Assembly: GCF_018614775.1 (NCBI RefSeq)
Contig: NZ_JAGGOF010000021.1
Coordinates: forward strand, 45,025-109,024
Origin: Pseudomonas fluorescens
GTDB lineage: Bacteria > Pseudomonadota > Gammaproteobacteria > Pseudomonadales > Pseudomonadaceae
Reading direction: 5' to 3'
Length of the DNA stretch: 64,000 bases
Shown here: positions 27,952 to 38,597 of the stretch, piece after piece
Position numbering within the stretch: the first letter of the stretch is position 1
How the letters are laid out: the number at the start of each line of letters is the position of its first letter
The notes under the pieces: model-generated
Told to the model about the DNA's origin: nothing
Seen by the model: only the letters and a program-made list of their open reading frames with translations
Database searches by the model: none
Made by a program: the position numbers and the translations under genes

Positions 27952-29400
27952 TTAGTTAAGCTGTACGCCCAACGCTTTGGCAATGCCTTCCCCGTAAGCG
28001 GCATCCGCCCTGAAGAAATGCTGCAACTGGCGATCAACGACATCCGCCGATACACCGCCCATGGCGCCGGCGATGTTGCTGATCAGCAGGGCTCTTTGCT
28101 CATCATTCATCAAGCGGAACAGCGCACCGGCGTGGCTGTAGTAATCGGTGTCTTCGCGATGATCGTAACGATCCGCCGCCCCGCTCAGCGCCAACGCCGG
28201 CTCCGCATAATGCGGCGCCTGTTTGGGCGTCTCTATGTAGCTGTTAGGCTCATAGTTCGGTGTCGCGCCGCCATTGCTGCCGAACGCCATGGCACCATCA
28301 CGCTGGTAACTATTGACCGGGCTGTGCGGCGCATTCACCGGCAATTGCTGGTGATTGGTGCCAACACGGTAGCGGTGTGCATCCGCGTAGGCGAATACAC
28401 GGCCTTGCAGCATGCGATCCGGCGAGAGACCAACGCCCGGCACCATATTGCTCGGACCAAACGTTGCCTGCTCGACTTCAGCAAAGTAGTTCAGCGGGTT
28501 ACGGTTGAGCTCGAGTACACCCACTTCGATCAACGGAAACTCTTTCTGCGACCAGGTTTTGGTTACATCGAACGGATTCTCATAGTGAGCCGCAGCCTGG
28601 GCCTCGGTCATGATCTGGATGCAGACCTTCCATTTCGGGAAATCACCGTCCTCGATCGCATTGAACAAATCACGCTGGGCGTAATCCGGGTCAGTGCCGG
28701 CCAGGCGTGCCGCTTCGGCCGGTGCCAGGTTCTTGATCCCTTGCTGGGTCTTGTAGTGCCACTTCACCCAGTGACGCTCGCCTTGGGCGTTGATCAGGCT
28801 GTAGGTATGGCTGCCGAAACCATGCATGTGCCGGTAGCCATCAGGGATGCCGCGGTCCGAGAACAGAATGGTGATCTGGTGCAGCGCCTCAGGCGAGTGC
28901 GACCAGAAATCCCACATCATCTGCGCGCTTTTCAAATTGCTTTGTGGCAGGCGCTTCTGGGTATGGATGAAGTCCGGAAATTTCAGCGGATCACGGATAA
29001 AGAATACCGGCGTGTTGTTGCCAACGATGTCCCAGTTACCTTCCTCGGTGTAGAACTTCAGAGCAAAACCCCGTGGATCGCGCTCGGTGTCGGCAGAACC
29101 GCGCTCACCGCCTACAGTGGAAAAACGCAGGAAGGTCGGGGTTTGTTTGCCGACCGCCTCGAACAGCTTGGCGCTGGTGTATGGGGTAATGTCCTGGGTT
29201 ACGGTAAACGTGCCGTAAGCACCCGAGCCTTTGGCGTGCACGCGACGCTCGGGAATGTTCTCCCGGTTGAAATGAGCGAGCTTCTCGATCAGGTGAAAAT
29301 CGTCGAGCAACAGCGGGCCGCGCGGGCCGGCGGAACGAGAATTCTGGTTATCGGCGACAGGAGCGCCGCTGGCGGTCGTAAGCGTTTTGATCTGGCTCAT
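27952..29400 (-). CDS. katA: Catalase KatA (monofunctional, small-subunit clade)
   Basis: 482 residues from ATG 29400 ([12 protein letters not shown]); AGGA lies 9 bases upstream, and a TTG two codons earlier is less likely. Active site [14 protein letters not shown] (His), [16 protein letters not shown] (Asn) and haem ligand Tyr in [20 protein letters not shown]-type clade 3 sequence throughout. Decomposes hydrogen peroxide; no signal peptide, so cytosolic. The promoter region holds a possible OxyR half-site near 29505. Its own terminator follows. Confidence 0.95.
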   Translation of the reverse strand: MSQIKTLTTASGAPVADNQNSRSAGPRGPLLLDDFHLIEKLAHFNRENIPERRVHAKGSGAYGTFTVTQDITPYTSAKLFEAVGKQTPTFLRFSTVGGERGSADTERDPRGFALKFYTEEGNWDIVGNNTPVFFIRDPLKFPDFIHTQKRLPQSNLKSAQMMWDFWSHSPEALHQITILFSDRGIPDGYRHMHGFGSHTYSLINAQGERHWVKWHYKTQQGIKNLAPAEAARLAGTDPDYAQRDLFNAIEDGDFPKWKVCIQIMTEAQAAAHYENPFDVTKTWSQKEFPLIEVGVLELNRNPLNYFAEVEQATFGPSNMVPGVGLSPDRMLQGRVFAYADAHRYRVGTNHQQLPVNAPHSPVNSYQRDGAMAFGSNGGATPNYEPNSYIETPKQAPHYAEPALALSGAADRYDHREDTDYYSHAGALFRLMNDEQRALLISNIAGAMGGVSADVVDRQLQHFFRADAAYGEGIAKALGVQLN

Positions 29401-29504
29401 GCTCAATCTTCCTGGGTCGGTCTTCGAACTGCCGGCTAATCGGCTGGAATGGAGTATTGATCATGTTAGTGACAGCATCCAAATTTATTAAATCATGGAC
29501 ATCG

Positions 29505-29519
29505 ATAGTTATTATCTAA
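29505..29519. promoter_or_regulatory. Possible OxyR half-site upstream of katA
   Basis: ATAGTTATTATCTAA matches 14 of the 15 positions of ATAG-N7-CTAT including the internal T and A of ATAGNTNNNANCTAT. The partner half at the expected spacing is poor. It lies about 105-120 bases before the katA ATG and just upstream of a TTTAAT (-10-like) at 29487-29492 on the minus strand. Confidence 0.3.
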
Positions 29520-29580
29520 CGCCGCCGAATTGCCAATAGCGAAGCCAGGCGAGACGGCGCGGCACTTTTCCCGCAGGCAC

Positions 29581-29610
29581 AAAAAACCGGGCACAAGGCC
29601 CGGTTTTTTG
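29581..29610. terminator. Terminator after rplQ
   Basis: AAAAAACCGGGC-acaa-GGCCCGGTTTTTT, symmetric A and T tracts. It lies 13 bases past the rplQ stop (minus strand) and ends the alpha operon; it can also stop plus-strand transcripts. Confidence 0.9.
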
Positions 29611-29622
29611 TTTGTTGCCGAC

Positions 29623-30009
29623 TTACTCAGCGGATACAGCTTCACCGCTGGTAGCACGATCAACCAACTCGACATACGCCATAGGCGCGTTGTCGCCAGC
29701 GCGGAAACCGCACTTGAGGATGCGCAGGTAGCCACCCTCACGGGTAGCATAACGCTTGCCCAGGTCGTTGAAGAGCTTACCAACGATAGCTTTCGAACGG
29801 GTACGGTCGAAAGCCAGACGGCGGTTAGCCAGGCTATCTGTCTTGGCCAGAGTGATCAGCGGCTCAGCAACGCGGCGCAGTTCTTTGGCTTTCGGCAGTG
29901 TAGTTTTGATCAGCTCGTGCTCGAACAGCGACACCGCCATGTTCTGGAACATGGCCTTGCGGTGCGAGCTGGTGCGGCTCAGGTGACGACCACTTTTACG
30001 ATGACGCAT
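29623..30009 (-). CDS. rplQ: 50S ribosomal protein L17
   Basis: 128 residues beginning [20 protein letters not shown], the L17 signature, and including [13 protein letters not shown] and the [13 protein letters not shown] segment ([16 protein letters not shown]). It binds near the peptide exit tunnel of the 50S subunit. Last gene of the alpha operon, 42 bases after rpoA, followed by a strong terminator. Confidence 0.97.
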   Translation of the reverse strand: MRHRKSGRHLSRTSSHRKAMFQNMAVSLFEHELIKTTLPKAKELRRVAEPLITLAKTDSLANRRLAFDRTRSKAIVGKLFNDLGKRYATREGGYLRILKCGFRAGDNAPMAYVELVDRATSGEAVSAE

Positions 30010-30051
30010 GGTTCATTCCTTACCAAACACAACGTTCGGTGATTACGACGA

Positions 30052-31053
30052 TCAGGCAGTCGCCTTGTCGTCCTTCTTAAGACTTGCAGGCGGCCAGTTG
30101 TCGAGGCGCATGCCGAGGGACAGACCGCGGGAGGCCAGAACGTCCTTGATTTCAGTCAAGGATTTCTTGCCCAGGTTCGGAGTCTTCAACAGCTCTACTT
30201 CGGTACGCTGAATCAGGTCACCGATGTAGTAGATGTTTTCCGCCTTAAGGCAGTTAGCCGAACGTACAGTCAGTTCCAGATCGTCAACCGGGCGAAGCAG
30301 GATCGGATCGATCTCGTCTTCCTGCTCGACAACCACTGGCTCACTGTCACCCTTGAGGTCGACGAACGCAGCCAACTGCTGTTGCAGAATGGTTGCAGCG
30401 CGGCGAATGGCCTCTTCAGGATCCAGGGTACCGTTGGTTTCCAGATCAATAACCAGCTTGTCCAGGTTGGTACGCTGCTCGACACGGGCGTTTTCCACCA
30501 CGTATGCGATACGGCGAACCGGGCTGAACGAAGAGTCAAGCTGCAAGCGACCGATGCTGCGGCTTTCGTCTTCATCGCTCTGACGCGAGTCTGCCGGTTC
30601 ATAACCACGACCACGAGCTACGGTGAGCTTCATGTTCAGGGCGCCGTTAGACGCCAGGTTAGCGATTACGTGATCGGGGTTAACGATCTCGACATCATGA
30701 TCCAGCTGAATATCGGCAGCGGTAACCACCCCCGAACCCTTCTTCGACAAGGTCAGCGTAACTTCGTCACGACCGTGCAGCTTGATAGCCAGACCTTTAA
30801 GGTTCAACAGGATTTCAATTACGTCTTCCTGTACACCTTCGATGGCGCTGTACTCATGGAGCACACCGTCAATCTCGGCCTCGACTACTGCACAGCCGGG
30901 CATTGAGGACAACAGGATGCGGCGCAGCGCGTTGCCCAGGGTGTGGCCGAAACCACGCTCGAGAGGCTCGAGTGTGATCTTGGCGCGGGTTGGACTGACA
31001 ACCTGCACATCAATATGGCGGGGTGTCAGGAACTCATTTACCGAAATCTGCAT
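30052..31053 (-). CDS. rpoA: RNA polymerase alpha subunit
   Basis: 333 residues. The N-terminal dimerisation domain (about 1-235) includes [20 protein letters not shown]. After a linker, the C-terminal domain (about 250-333) has [20 protein letters not shown] (UP-element contact Arg) and [10 protein letters not shown]. It scaffolds core polymerase assembly and contacts activators. It lies between rpsD and rplQ as in other bacteria. Confidence 0.98.
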   Translation of the reverse strand: MQISVNEFLTPRHIDVQVVSPTRAKITLEPLERGFGHTLGNALRRILLSSMPGCAVVEAEIDGVLHEYSAIEGVQEDVIEILLNLKGLAIKLHGRDEVTLTLSKKGSGVVTAADIQLDHDVEIVNPDHVIANLASNGALNMKLTVARGRGYEPADSRQSDEDESRSIGRLQLDSSFSPVRRIAYVVENARVEQRTNLDKLVIDLETNGTLDPEEAIRRAATILQQQLAAFVDLKGDSEPVVVEQEDEIDPILLRPVDDLELTVRSANCLKAENIYYIGDLIQRTEVELLKTPNLGKKSLTEIKDVLASRGLSLGMRLDNWPPASLKKDDKATA

Positions 31054-31075
31054 GGATGCACCTATTTTCTAGCCC

Positions 31076-31696
31076 TTACTTGGAGTAGAGCTCGACAATC
31101 AGGCTTTCGTTGATGTCGGCGGACAGATCACTGCGAGCAGGAACGTTCTTGAAAACGCCCGACTTCTTCTCAGTGTCTACTTCTACCCATTCTACGCGGC
31201 CACGTTGGGCACACAGATCGAGAGCTTGGACAATGCGAAGTTGGTTCTTTGCTTTCTCGCGAACAGCAACCACGTCACCAGCACGAACCTGGTAGGACGG
31301 AACGTTTACGGTTTGACCGTTAACGCTGATCGACTTGTGCGATACCAGCTGACGGGATTCGGCACGAGTAGAACCGAAACCCATACGGTATACAACGTTG
31401 TCCAGACGGCATTCGAGCAGTTGCAACAGGTTTTCGCCGGTTGCGCCTTTCTTGCCAGCAGCTTCTTTGTAGTAGCCGCTGAATTGACGCTCGAGAACGC
31501 CGTAGATACGACGGACCTTCTGCTTTTCACGCAGTTGGGTGCCGTAGTCGGACTGGCGACCGCGGCGTTGGCCGTGGATACCAGGTGCTGCTTCAATGTT
31601 GCACTTCGATTCGATCGCGCGCACGCCGCTCTTCAGAAAGAGATCGGTGCCTTCACGACGAGCGAGTTTGCATTTTGGACCAATGTAACGAGCCAT
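31076..31696 (-). CDS. rpsD: 30S ribosomal protein S4
   Basis: 206 residues, [20 protein letters not shown], with the S4 RNA-binding domain ([20 protein letters not shown]). It is a primary 16S rRNA binder that starts 30S assembly. In enterobacteria S4 represses translation of its own operon at the rpsM leader; whether that holds here is not visible. Confidence 0.98.
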   Translation of the reverse strand: MARYIGPKCKLARREGTDLFLKSGVRAIESKCNIEAAPGIHGQRRGRQSDYGTQLREKQKVRRIYGVLERQFSGYYKEAAGKKGATGENLLQLLECRLDNVVYRMGFGSTRAESRQLVSHKSISVNGQTVNVPSYQVRAGDVVAVREKAKNQLRIVQALDLCAQRGRVEWVEVDTEKKSGVFKNVPARSDLSADINESLIVELYSK

Positions 31697-31714
31697 TCTT
31701 TACAATCTCCTGGA

Positions 31715-32104
31715 TTACACGCGGCGCTTCTTCGGCGGACGGCACCCGTTGTGCGGGATTGGCGTCACGTCGGTGATGCTGGCGATCTTGTAGCCACAGC
31801 CGTTCAAAGCGCGGACTGCGGATTCACGACCTGGACCTGGACCCTTGACGTTGACGTCGAGGTTTTTCAGGCCGTATTCCAGCGCAGCTTGACCAGCACG
31901 CTCAGCAGCTACTTGAGCAGCGAACGGGGTGGACTTGCGGGAACCGCGGAAACCCGAACCACCGGAGGTAGCCCAGGAAAGAGCGTTACCTTGACGGTCG
32001 GTAATGGTCACGATGGTGTTGTTAAAAGAAGCATGGATGTGGGCGATGCCATCAACCACTGTCTTTTTAACTTTTTTACGAGGACGAGCAGCAGGTTTTG
32101 CCAT
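31715..32104 (-). CDS. rpsK: 30S ribosomal protein S11
   Basis: 129 residues with basic N-terminus [20 protein letters not shown], then [20 protein letters not shown], the S11 core, and the C-terminal [18 protein letters not shown]. It sits on the 30S platform beside the Shine-Dalgarno helix. 18 bases upstream of rpsD. Confidence 0.98.
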   Translation of the reverse strand: MAKPAARPRKKVKKTVVDGIAHIHASFNNTIVTITDRQGNALSWATSGGSGFRGSRKSTPFAAQVAAERAGQAALEYGLKNLDVNVKGPGPGRESAVRALNGCGYKIASITDVTPIPHNGCRPPKKRRV

Positions 32105-32134
32105 GATTAAATTCCTGTCGATTCGCTGGGGCGA

Positions 32135-32491
32135 TTACTTGCGGATCGGCTTACGCGGACCTTTACGGGTACGCGCGTTGGTCTTGGTACGCTGACCGCG
32201 TACTGGCAGACCACGACGATGACGCAGACCGCGATAGCAACCGAGGTCCATCAAGCGCTTGATTTTCATGTTGATTTCGCGACGCAGGTCACCTTCAGTG
32301 GTGAACTTCGCCACTTCGCCACGCAGCTGTTCAATTTGCTCGTCGCTCAGATCCTTGATCTTTGCGGCTGGGTTGACCCCAGCAACTGCACAAATTTTCT
32401 GTGCAGTGGTGCGACCAACACCATAGATGTAGGTCAGCGAGATAACAGTATGCTTGTTATCTGGAATGTTAACGCCTGCAATACGGGCCAT
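32135..32491 (-). CDS. rpsM: 30S ribosomal protein S13
   Basis: 118 residues, [20 protein letters not shown] and the [20 protein letters not shown] motif, with a basic tail [16 protein letters not shown] that reaches the P site. First gene of the alpha operon; a promoter lies at 32551-32579, about 53 bases of leader from the ATG. Confidence 0.98.
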   Translation of the reverse strand: MARIAGVNIPDNKHTVISLTYIYGVGRTTAQKICAVAGVNPAAKIKDLSDEQIEQLRGEVAKFTTEGDLRREINMKIKRLMDLGCYRGLRHRRGLPVRGQRTKTNARTRKGPRKPIRK

Positions 32492-32550
32492 TCAGTGGGA
32501 CTCCAATTGACAGCTACCTACGCCCCGGAAGCCAAGAAATAGGGCGCGAG

Positions 32551-32579
32551 ATAATATCGCTGTAATAACAAATAATCAA
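32551..32579 (-). promoter_or_regulatory. Alpha operon promoter (rpsM)
   Basis: Minus-strand -35 TTGATT (32579-32574), 17-base spacer and -10 TATTAT (32556-32551), giving a start near 32544 and a discriminator CTCGCGCCC. The -35 directly abuts the hairpin that follows rpmJ. Confidence 0.75.
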
Positions 32580-32603
32580 CCCGGCAGCGCACTAGCTGCC
32601 GGG
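32580..32603 (-). terminator. Hairpin after rpmJ
   Basis: CCCGGCAGC-gcacta-GCTGCCGGG, a perfect 9-base stem 18 bases past the rpmJ stop; the minus strand continues TTGATTATTTG, a weak U tract that doubles as the -35 of the rpsM promoter. Confidence 0.6.
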
Positions 32604-32621
32604 CTTAAAGCACAATCACAC

Positions 32622-32738
32622 TCAGCCTTGGCGCTGTTTGTGACGCGGTTCCGCGCTGCAAATTACCCGAACAACACCTTCGCGGCGAATAATCTTGCAG
32701 TTGCGGCACAGCTTTTTCACCGATGCACGAACTTTCAT
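32622..32738 (-). CDS. rpmJ: 50S ribosomal protein L36
   Basis: 38 residues, [20 protein letters not shown] ... HKQRQG. Cys11, Cys14, Cys27 and His33 form the zinc site, so this is the zinc-binding (C+) form; pseudomonads often have a second, zinc-free copy under Zur control elsewhere. It closes the spc operon, 30 bases after secY. Confidence 0.97.
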
Positions 32739-32768
32739 CACCAACTCCTCGAACCTTATGGATGCTAC

Positions 32769-34097
32769 TCAGCGCAACATGCCGCTGCCGTAGCCCTTCA
32801 GGTTGGCTTTCTTCATCAGGGATTCGTACTGGTGCGAAACGAGGTGCGATTGTACTTGGGACATGAAGTCCATCACAACCACGACCACGATCAGCAACGA
32901 GGTCCCGCCAAGGTAGAACGGTACGTTTGCCGCAACCACCAGGAACTGGGGCAACAGACAGACGGCCGTCATGTAAAGAGCACCGAACATGGTCAAGCGA
33001 GTCAGAACGCCATCAATGTAGCGCGCAGACTGCTCACCTGGACGGATACCCGGAATAAAGGCACCGGACTTCTTCAGGTTTTCCGCTACGTCTTTCGGAT
33101 TGAACATCAACGCCGTATAGAAGAAGCAGAAGAAAATAATCCCTGCACTAAACAGCAGAATATTCAACGGCTGACCAGGAGCGATCGACTGCGAGATGTC
33201 CTGCAACCAGCCCATACCTTCAGACTGGCCGAACCAGGCACCCAACGAAGCCGGGAACAGCAGGATGCTGCTCGCGAAAATAGCCGGAATTACGCCGGCC
33301 ATGTTCACCTTCAACGGCAAGTGGCTGGTCTGCGCAGCAAACACCTTGCGGCCCTGCTGACGCTTGGCGTAGTGAACAGCAATACGACGCTGACCACGCT
33401 CAATGAACACCACGAAACCGATAATCGCTACTGCCAGCAGACCGATGGCTACCAAGGCGAAAATGTTGATATCACCCTGACGCGCAGACTCGAAAGACTG
33501 CCCGATCGCTCTCGGAAGACCGGCGACGATACCTGCGAATATCAACATCGAGATACCGTTGCCAACACCACGCTCAGTAATCTGCTCACCCAGCCACATC
33601 ATGAACATCGCGCCCGCCACAAAAGTGGTTACCGCAACGAAATGAAAGCTGAAGTCAGCAGTGAACGAAACGCCCTGCCCCGCCAGGCCAATGGACATGC
33701 CAATGGCTTGAACGAGGGCGAGAACGACAGTGCCGTAGCGGGTGTACTGGCTGATCTTGCGACGGCCAGCTTCACCTTCCTTCTTCAACTGCTCCAGCTG
33801 CGGGCTCACGGCGCTCATCAGCTGCATGATGATCGATGCCGAAATGTACGGCATGATCCCCAATGCAAAGATGCTCATCCGCTCCAGCGCGCCGCCGGAA
33901 AACATGTTGAACAAGCTAAGAATGGTCCCCTCATTCTGTCGAAACAGGTCCGCGAGTCGGTCCGGGTTGATACCTGGAACCGGGATGTGTGCGCCTATTC
34001 GGTAGACGATAATCGCCAGGAACAGAAAACGCAGACGAGCCCAGAGTTCAGACATACCGCCTTTGCCGAGCGCAGAGAGAGCACCTTGCTTAGCCAT
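32769..34097 (-). CDS. secY: Preprotein translocase subunit SecY
   Basis: 442 residues with ten membrane helices; [26 protein letters not shown] at the start, the plug region [26 protein letters not shown], and cytosolic loops with [14 protein letters not shown] ([13 protein letters not shown]) and KRQQGRKV. It forms the SecYEG channel; SecE is encoded at 59499. Its ATG follows the rplO stop with no gap (TAAATG), ensuring coupling. Confidence 0.98.
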   Translation of the reverse strand: MAKQGALSALGKGGMSELWARLRFLFLAIIVYRIGAHIPVPGINPDRLADLFRQNEGTILSLFNMFSGGALERMSIFALGIMPYISASIIMQLMSAVSPQLEQLKKEGEAGRRKISQYTRYGTVVLALVQAIGMSIGLAGQGVSFTADFSFHFVAVTTFVAGAMFMMWLGEQITERGVGNGISMLIFAGIVAGLPRAIGQSFESARQGDINIFALVAIGLLAVAIIGFVVFIERGQRRIAVHYAKRQQGRKVFAAQTSHLPLKVNMAGVIPAIFASSILLFPASLGAWFGQSEGMGWLQDISQSIAPGQPLNILLFSAGIIFFCFFYTALMFNPKDVAENLKKSGAFIPGIRPGEQSARYIDGVLTRLTMFGALYMTAVCLLPQFLVVAANVPFYLGGTSLLIVVVVVMDFMSQVQSHLVSHQYESLMKKANLKGYGSGMLR

Positions 34098-34535
34098 TTA
34101 TTCCTCGAACTTGCCGCCAGCTGCTTCGATAGCCGCACGCGCACCTTTGGTGGCGCCGATTCCCTTTCCGATGGTGACAGCACGAGCAACTTCGCCCGAC
34201 AGCATGATTTTCACACGCTGAACGTTCTGGTTGATCACGTTGGCATCCTTCAGGGACTGCACGGTGACGATGTCGCCGTCCACTTTGGCCAGCTCGGACA
34301 GACGCACTTCTGCGCGGTCCATGGCTTTCAGGGAAACGAAACCGAACTTCGGCAGACGACGATGCAGCGGCTGTTGACCGCCTTCAAAGCCTGGAGCAAT
34401 GGTGCCACCGGAGCGGGAGGTCTGACCTTTGTGGCCACGGCCACCGGTCTTACCCAAACCACTACCGATACCACGGCCCGGACGATGCTTTTCGCGACGG
34501 GAACCCGGCGCTGGACTCAGATCATTGAGTTTCAT
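34098..34535 (-). CDS. rplO: 50S ribosomal protein L15
   Basis: 145 residues. Gly/Arg-rich N-terminus ([20 protein letters not shown] ... [15 protein letters not shown]) threads into 23S rRNA; the C-terminal half is a globular domain ([21 protein letters not shown]). Directly contiguous with secY; 3 bases after rpmD. Confidence 0.97.
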   Translation of the reverse strand: MKLNDLSPAPGSRREKHRPGRGIGSGLGKTGGRGHKGQTSRSGGTIAPGFEGGQQPLHRRLPKFGFVSLKAMDRAEVRLSELAKVDGDIVTVQSLKDANVINQNVQRVKIMLSGEVARAVTIGKGIGATKGARAAIEAAGGKFEE

Positions 34536-34538
34536 CGA

Positions 34539-34715
34539 TTAACCCTCGACACGCAGCATGTAGTAAGCCTTGTTGATCATCCCGCGATTCTCGGGAGTAT
34601 CCAGGACTTCTACAGTGTGACCGATGCGACGCAGACCCAGACCCTTAACGCACAGTTTGTGGTTAGGGATGCGGCCGGTCATGCTTTTGATCAGCGTAAC
34701 TTTTACGGTAGCCAT
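34539..34715 (-). CDS. rpmD: 50S ribosomal protein L30
   Basis: 58 residues, [18 protein letters not shown] and [20 protein letters not shown], the complete small L30 of bacteria. Lies between rpsE (2-base gap) and rplO in the standard spc order. Confidence 0.97.
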   Translation of the reverse strand: MATVKVTLIKSMTGRIPNHKLCVKGLGLRRIGHTVEVLDTPENRGMINKAYYMLRVEG

Positions 34716-34717
34716 GA

Positions 34718-35218
34718 TCAGAAGATCTCCTTGACGCTTTTGCCACGCTTGGCGGCAATGGATTCAGGAGACTGCATGGCTTTCAAACCCTTGAAAGTGG
34801 CATGGACCACGTTTACCGGGTTAGTCGAGCCGTAGCACTTGGCCAGAACGTTCTGAACGCCAGCAACTTCGAGGACGGCACGCATAGCGCCGCCAGCGAT
34901 GATACCGGTACCTTCAGAAGCAGGCTGCATGTACACCTTCGAAGCGCCATGGGCAGACTTCATTGCGTACTGCAGGGTGGTGCCGTTCAGATCAACCTGG
35001 ATCATGTTGCGGCGAGCAGCTTCCATTGCCTTCTGGATCGCAGCAGGCACTTCACGCGACTTGCCACGGCCGAAGCCAACACGGCCTTTACCATCACCCA
35101 CCACGGTCAACGCGGTGAAAGTGAAGATACGGCCGCCTTTGACGGTTTTGGCTACGCGGTTAACTTGAACCAGCTTCTCGATGTAGCCTTCGTCGCGCTT
35201 TTGGTCGTTATTTGACAT
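34718..35218 (-). CDS. rpsE: 30S ribosomal protein S5
   Basis: 166 residues: double-stranded RNA-binding-like N-domain ([39 protein letters not shown]) and the C-domain ([19 protein letters not shown]). A fidelity protein at the mRNA entry. The spectinomycin-region loop (VAKTVKGGR) is of wild-type form. Confidence 0.98.
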   Translation of the reverse strand: MSNNDQKRDEGYIEKLVQVNRVAKTVKGGRIFTFTALTVVGDGKGRVGFGRGKSREVPAAIQKAMEAARRNMIQVDLNGTTLQYAMKSAHGASKVYMQPASEGTGIIAGGAMRAVLEVAGVQNVLAKCYGSTNPVNVVHATFKGLKAMQSPESIAAKRGKSVKEIF

Positions 35219-35221
35219 AAC

Positions 35222-35572
35222 TTAGAACTCCAGCCCAGCTTCACGAGCAGCATCAGCCAGCGCCTTGACGCGGCCGTGGTACTTGAAGCCAGAGCGGTCG
35301 AAAGCCACCTGCGAGACGCCAGCGGCTTTAGCACGCGTAGCGACCAGCTGGCCAACCTTAGTGGCCGCGTCGATGTTGCCAGTGGCGCCATCACGCAGTT
35401 CTTTATCCAAAGTCGAGGCACTTGCCAGGACTTTGTTGCCGTCGGCCGAAATGACCTGGGCGTAGATGTGCTGCGACGAGCGGAACACGCAGAGACGCAC
35501 GACTTCGAGTTCGTGCATTTTCAGGCGTGCTTTGCGAGCGCGACGCAGTCGAGTAACTTTTTTGTCGGTCAT
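35222..35572 (-). CDS. rplR: 50S ribosomal protein L18
   Basis: 116 residues, [40 protein letters not shown] and the family end [21 protein letters not shown]. Binds 5S rRNA with L5 (rplE, upstream in the same operon). Confidence 0.97.
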   Translation of the reverse strand: MTDKKVTRLRRARKARLKMHELEVVRLCVFRSSQHIYAQVISADGNKVLASASTLDKELRDGATGNIDAATKVGQLVATRAKAAGVSQVAFDRSGFKYHGRVKALADAAREAGLEF

Positions 35573-35582
35573 TTGCTATGCC

Positions 35583-36116
35583 CTACTTCTTCTTGGCTTC
35601 TTTACGACGGACGACTTCGTCCGCGTAGCGCACACCTTTGCCTTTGTACGGCTCTGGTGGACGGAAGTCGCGGATCTCGGCGGCCACTTGACCTACCAGC
35701 TGCTTGTCGATGCCCTTGATCAGGATATCGGTCTGGCTAGGAGTCTCAGCGGTGATGCCTTCCGGCAGTTCGTAATCCACTGGGTGCGAGAAGCCAAGAG
35801 CCAGGTTCAGCACTGTGCCTTTTGCTTGCGCTTTGTAACCAACACCGACCAGCTGGAGCTTGCGCTCGAAGCCTTGGCTTACGCCTTGGACCATGTTGTT
35901 TACCAACGCACGAGTGGTACCAGCCATTGCGCGAGTCTGTTGATCGCCATTGCGAGCAGCGAAACGCAGCTCACCGGCTTCTTCAACGATCTCAACGGAC
36001 GAATGGATGTTCAGTTGCAGAGTGCCCTTGGCACCCTTCACCGAAAGCTGTTGGCCTGCGAATTTGACTTCGACACCGGCTGGCAGCTTAACGGGGTTCT
36101 TAGCGACGCGTGACAT
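35583..36116 (-). CDS. rplF: 50S ribosomal protein L6
   Basis: 177 residues; two similar domains, with [20 protein letters not shown] first and [24 protein letters not shown] GKGVRYADE at the end. Located near the factor-binding site of 50S. 12 bases after rpsH. Confidence 0.98.
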   Translation of the reverse strand: MSRVAKNPVKLPAGVEVKFAGQQLSVKGAKGTLQLNIHSSVEIVEEAGELRFAARNGDQQTRAMAGTTRALVNNMVQGVSQGFERKLQLVGVGYKAQAKGTVLNLALGFSHPVDYELPEGITAETPSQTDILIKGIDKQLVGQVAAEIRDFRPPEPYKGKGVRYADEVVRRKEAKKK

Positions 36117-36128
36117 GCTTATCCCCCC

Positions 36129-36521
36129 TTAGAACACAGTGCAAAGAACTTCGCCGCCGACACCGGCAGCGCGCGCAGCACGATCCGTCATCACACCTTT
36201 GTTGGTGGAGACGATAGACACACCGAGACCGCCACGAACTTTTGGCAGATCATCAACGGACTTGTACTGACGCAGGCCTGGACGGCTAACGCGCTTCACT
36301 TCCTCGATGACCGGACGGCCTTCGAAGTACTTCAGCTCGATGGAAAGCAGCGGCTTGATTTCGCTGCTGATCTGATAACCCGCAATGTAACCTTCGTCCT
36401 TCAGGACTTTGGCAACAGCTACCTTCAAAGTAGAAGATGGCATGCTTACGACGGACTTTTCAGCCATCTGGGCATTACGGATACGAGTTAGCATGTCCGC
36501 TAACGGGTCCTGCATACTCAT
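36129..36521 (-). CDS. rpsH: 30S ribosomal protein S8
   Basis: 130 residues: [20 protein letters not shown] and [20 protein letters not shown]. Primary binder of the central 16S domain. In E. coli S8 is the translational repressor of the spc operon. Unlike E. coli, a 210-base gap with a terminator, a promoter and a hairpin-U tract lies upstream of it, so it starts a separate transcription unit (rpsH to rpmJ). Confidence 0.98.
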   Translation of the reverse strand: MSMQDPLADMLTRIRNAQMAEKSVVSMPSSTLKVAVAKVLKDEGYIAGYQISSEIKPLLSIELKYFEGRPVIEEVKRVSRPGLRQYKSVDDLPKVRGGLGVSIVSTNKGVMTDRAARAAGVGGEVLCTVF

Positions 36522-36543
36522 GGGCTAGACGCTCCTAATACAC

Positions 36544-36564
36544 AAAAAATTAGCCTTTCGGCTA
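36544..36564 (-). promoter_or_regulatory. Attenuator-like hairpin in rpsH leader
   Basis: Minus-strand TAGCC-GAAA-GGCTA followed by ATTTTTTG: a 5-pair stem with a GNRA loop and a six-U run, 23 bases before the rpsH ATG. An upstream CGGC (minus strand, in GGCGACACG context) can pair with GCCG of the left arm, which would prevent the hairpin. Confidence 0.4.
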
Positions 36565-36620
36565 GTACGTGTCGCCGAGTGCAACCGTGCAATAAAAACA
36601 CGGGCTCAGGCGAGCCGGGT

Positions 36621-36649
36621 ATTCTAGACACAGCCCAGAAATGAATCAA
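36621..36649 (-). promoter_or_regulatory. Promoter upstream of rpsH
   Basis: Minus-strand -35 TTGATT (36649-36644), 17-base spacer, -10 TAGAAT (36626-36621), discriminator ACCCGGC; the start is near 36614, leaving a leader of about 90 bases. The -35 lies inside the descending arm of the preceding hairpin. Confidence 0.7.
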
Positions 36650-36671
36650 GCCCCAAAAGGGGCTTGATTCA
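36642..36671 (-). terminator. Hairpin between rpsN and rpsH
   Basis: TGAATCAAGCCCC-AAAA/TTTT loop-GGGGCTTGATTCA, a perfect 13-pair stem; the minus strand continues TTTCTGG. It should stop or pause transcription from the S10 side. Confidence 0.65.
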
Positions 36672-36731
36672 GATTCAAGGTCACCGGCGGTCAGGATCCT
36701 GAGACCCCGAACACCGAGACTTTGACAGTGC

Positions 36732-37037
36732 TTACCAGCTGGCTTTAACCAGACCTGGAACGTCACCACGCATAGCAGCTTGACGCAGCATGTTACGACC
36801 GAGGCCGAACTTGCGGTACACGCCGTGCGGACGACCAGTCAGGCGGCAGCGGTTACGCATGCGCGAAGCGCTTGCGTCACGTGGCTGCTTCTGCAGGGCT
36901 ACGGTAGCTTCCCAACGCGCTTCTGGACTTGCGTTCAGATCAACGATGATAGCTTTCAGCGCTGCACGCTTGGTGGCGTACTTGGCAACGGTGAGCTGAC
37001 GCTTCAGCTCACGGTTCTTCATGCTCTTCTTGGCCAT
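36732..37037 (-). CDS. rpsN: 30S ribosomal protein S14 (zinc-free form)
   Basis: 101 residues from ATG 37037 ([14 protein letters not shown]). Only one Cys occurs in the [20 protein letters not shown] region, so this is the long, zinc-independent S14. The upstream extension to 37103 is not family-like. It is followed by a terminator-like hairpin, so it ends the first transcription unit. Confidence 0.97.
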   Translation of the reverse strand: MAKKSMKNRELKRQLTVAKYATKRAALKAIIVDLNASPEARWEATVALQKQPRDASASRMRNRCRLTGRPHGVYRKFGLGRNMLRQAAMRGDVPGLVKASW

Positions 37038-37050
37038 TTTCCTACTCCAA

Positions 37051-37590
37051 TCAGTTGCGGAACGGGAATTTGAAAGCGCGCAGCAGTGCGCGACCTTCGT
37101 CATCCGTCCGAGCAGTGGTGGTCAGGGTAATGTCCAGACCGCGGAGAGCATCGATCTTGTCGTAATCGATTTCCGGGAAAATGATCTGCTCTTTTACGCC
37201 CATGCTGTAGTTGCCACGACCATCGAAGGACTTGGCATTCAGGCCGCGGAAGTCGCGAACCCGAGGCAGGGAGATCGACAGCAGACGATCCAGGAACTCG
37301 TACATACGCTCACGGCGCAGGGTCACTTTGACGCCGATCGGCCAACCTTCACGGACTTTAAAGCCAGCGATGGATTTCCGAGCGTAAGTCACAACGACCT
37401 TCTGACCGGTGATCTTTTCCAGGTCAGCAACAGCGTGCTCGATGACTTTTTTGTCGCCGATCGCTTCGCCCAGACCCATGTTCAGGGTGATTTTGGTAAC
37501 GCGCGGAACTTCCATCACGTTCGAAAGCTTAAGTTCTTCCTTAAGTTTCGGTGCGATTTCCTTCCGGTAAATCTCTTTTAGTCGTGCCAT
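37051..37590 (-). CDS. rplE: 50S ribosomal protein L5
   Basis: 179 residues, [38 protein letters not shown], and the end [20 protein letters not shown]. Binds 5S rRNA and the P-site tRNA. In E. coli its start region is the S8 repressor target. Confidence 0.98.
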   Translation of the reverse strand: MARLKEIYRKEIAPKLKEELKLSNVMEVPRVTKITLNMGLGEAIGDKKVIEHAVADLEKITGQKVVVTYARKSIAGFKVREGWPIGVKVTLRRERMYEFLDRLLSISLPRVRDFRGLNAKSFDGRGNYSMGVKEQIIFPEIDYDKIDALRGLDITLTTTARTDDEGRALLRAFKFPFRN

Positions 37591-37610
37591 GGTCTTCTAC
37601 CTAGCAGTGT

Positions 37611-37925
37611 TCAAGCATCAACCGCTTTTTGGGTCGACTTGAAGACACGAATTTTCTTACCGTCTTCTACTTTGAAACCAACGCGGTCAGCCTTGTTGGT
37701 TTCGCCATTGAAGATGGCGACGTTGGAAGCGTGCAGTGGCGCTTCTTTCTCGACGATACCGCCCTGTACGCCCGACATCGGGTTAGGCTTGGTATGACGC
37801 TTGACCAGGTTCAGACCACCCACAACCAGACGGTTGTCAGCAAGAACCTTCAGCACCTTACCGCGCTTACCTTTGTCTTTGCCGGCGATCACGATGATCT
37901 CGTCGTCACGACGAATCTTTTGCAT
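37611..37925 (-). CDS. rplX: 50S ribosomal protein L24
   Basis: 104 residues; KOW motif [20 protein letters not shown], then [16 protein letters not shown] ([20 protein letters not shown]). An assembly initiator of 50S. Confidence 0.97.
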   Translation of the reverse strand: MQKIRRDDEIIVIAGKDKGKRGKVLKVLADNRLVVGGLNLVKRHTKPNPMSGVQGGIVEKEAPLHASNVAIFNGETNKADRVGFKVEDGKKIRVFKSTQKAVDA

Positions 37926-37936
37926 GTCGGATCTCC

Positions 37937-38305
37937 TTACAGCACTTCTGGGGCGAGCGAGACGATCTTCATGAACTTCTCGGTACGAAGTTCACGGGTC
38001 ACTGGCCCAAAGATACGGGTGCCGATCGGCTCTTGCTTGTTGTTCAACAGAACAGCAGCGTTGCCATCAAAGCGGATGATGGAGCCGTCAGCACGACGAA
38101 CGCCATGGCGAGTGCGGACTACAACAGCAGTCATCACTTGGCCTTTTTTCACCTTACCGCGAGGAATTGCTTCCTTGACGGTAACCTTGATGATGTCACC
38201 GATACCAGCGTAACGACGATGGGAGCCACCCAGCACCTTGATGCACATAACGCGGCGAGCGCCGCTGTTATCGGCCACATCGAGCATGGATTGAGTCTGA
38301 ATCAT
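37937..38305 (-). CDS. rplN: 50S ribosomal protein L14
   Basis: 122 residues, [40 protein letters not shown] and the end [12 protein letters not shown]. First gene of the classical spc operon, but only 23 bases from rpsQ with no promoter or terminator between, so S10 and spc genes appear continuous here. Confidence 0.98.
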   Translation of the reverse strand: MIQTQSMLDVADNSGARRVMCIKVLGGSHRRYAGIGDIIKVTVKEAIPRGKVKKGQVMTAVVVRTRHGVRRADGSIIRFDGNAAVLLNNKQEPIGTRIFGPVTRELRTEKFMKIVSLAPEVL

Positions 38306-38328
38306 ATAATTTCTCCGACCCCTAGCCC

Positions 38329-38595
38329 TTAGACTTCCACAGCGCGTTCGAGAATATCAACCAGCGCCCAAGACTTGGTCTTGGCCATCGGACGAGTTTC
38401 ACGAATAGTGACTTTGTCGCCGATGTGGCACTGATTGGTTTCGTCGTGCGCGTGCAGCTTAGTCGAACGCTTAACGTATTTACCGTAGATCGGGTGCTTA
38501 ACGCGACGCTCGATCAGAACGGTGATGGTTTTGTCCATCTTGTCGCTGACAACACGGCCAGTCAGCGTACGGACAGTTTTTTCGGCTTCAGCCAT
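38329..38595 (-). CDS. rpsQ: 30S ribosomal protein S17
   Basis: 88 residues from ATG 38595 ([20 protein letters not shown]). OB fold: [20 protein letters not shown] and [17 protein letters not shown] second ATG at 38601 is less likely. 2 bases after rpmC. Confidence 0.97.
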   Translation of the reverse strand: MAEAEKTVRTLTGRVVSDKMDKTITVLIERRVKHPIYGKYVKRSTKLHAHDETNQCHIGDKVTIRETRPMAKTKSWALVDILERAVEV

Positions 38596-38597
38596 GA

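Noticed and set aside
38306..38328. A promoter or terminator at the classical S10/spc boundary (rpsQ-rplN)
   Set aside because: The gap is only 23 bases and contains no hairpin or promoter hexamers.
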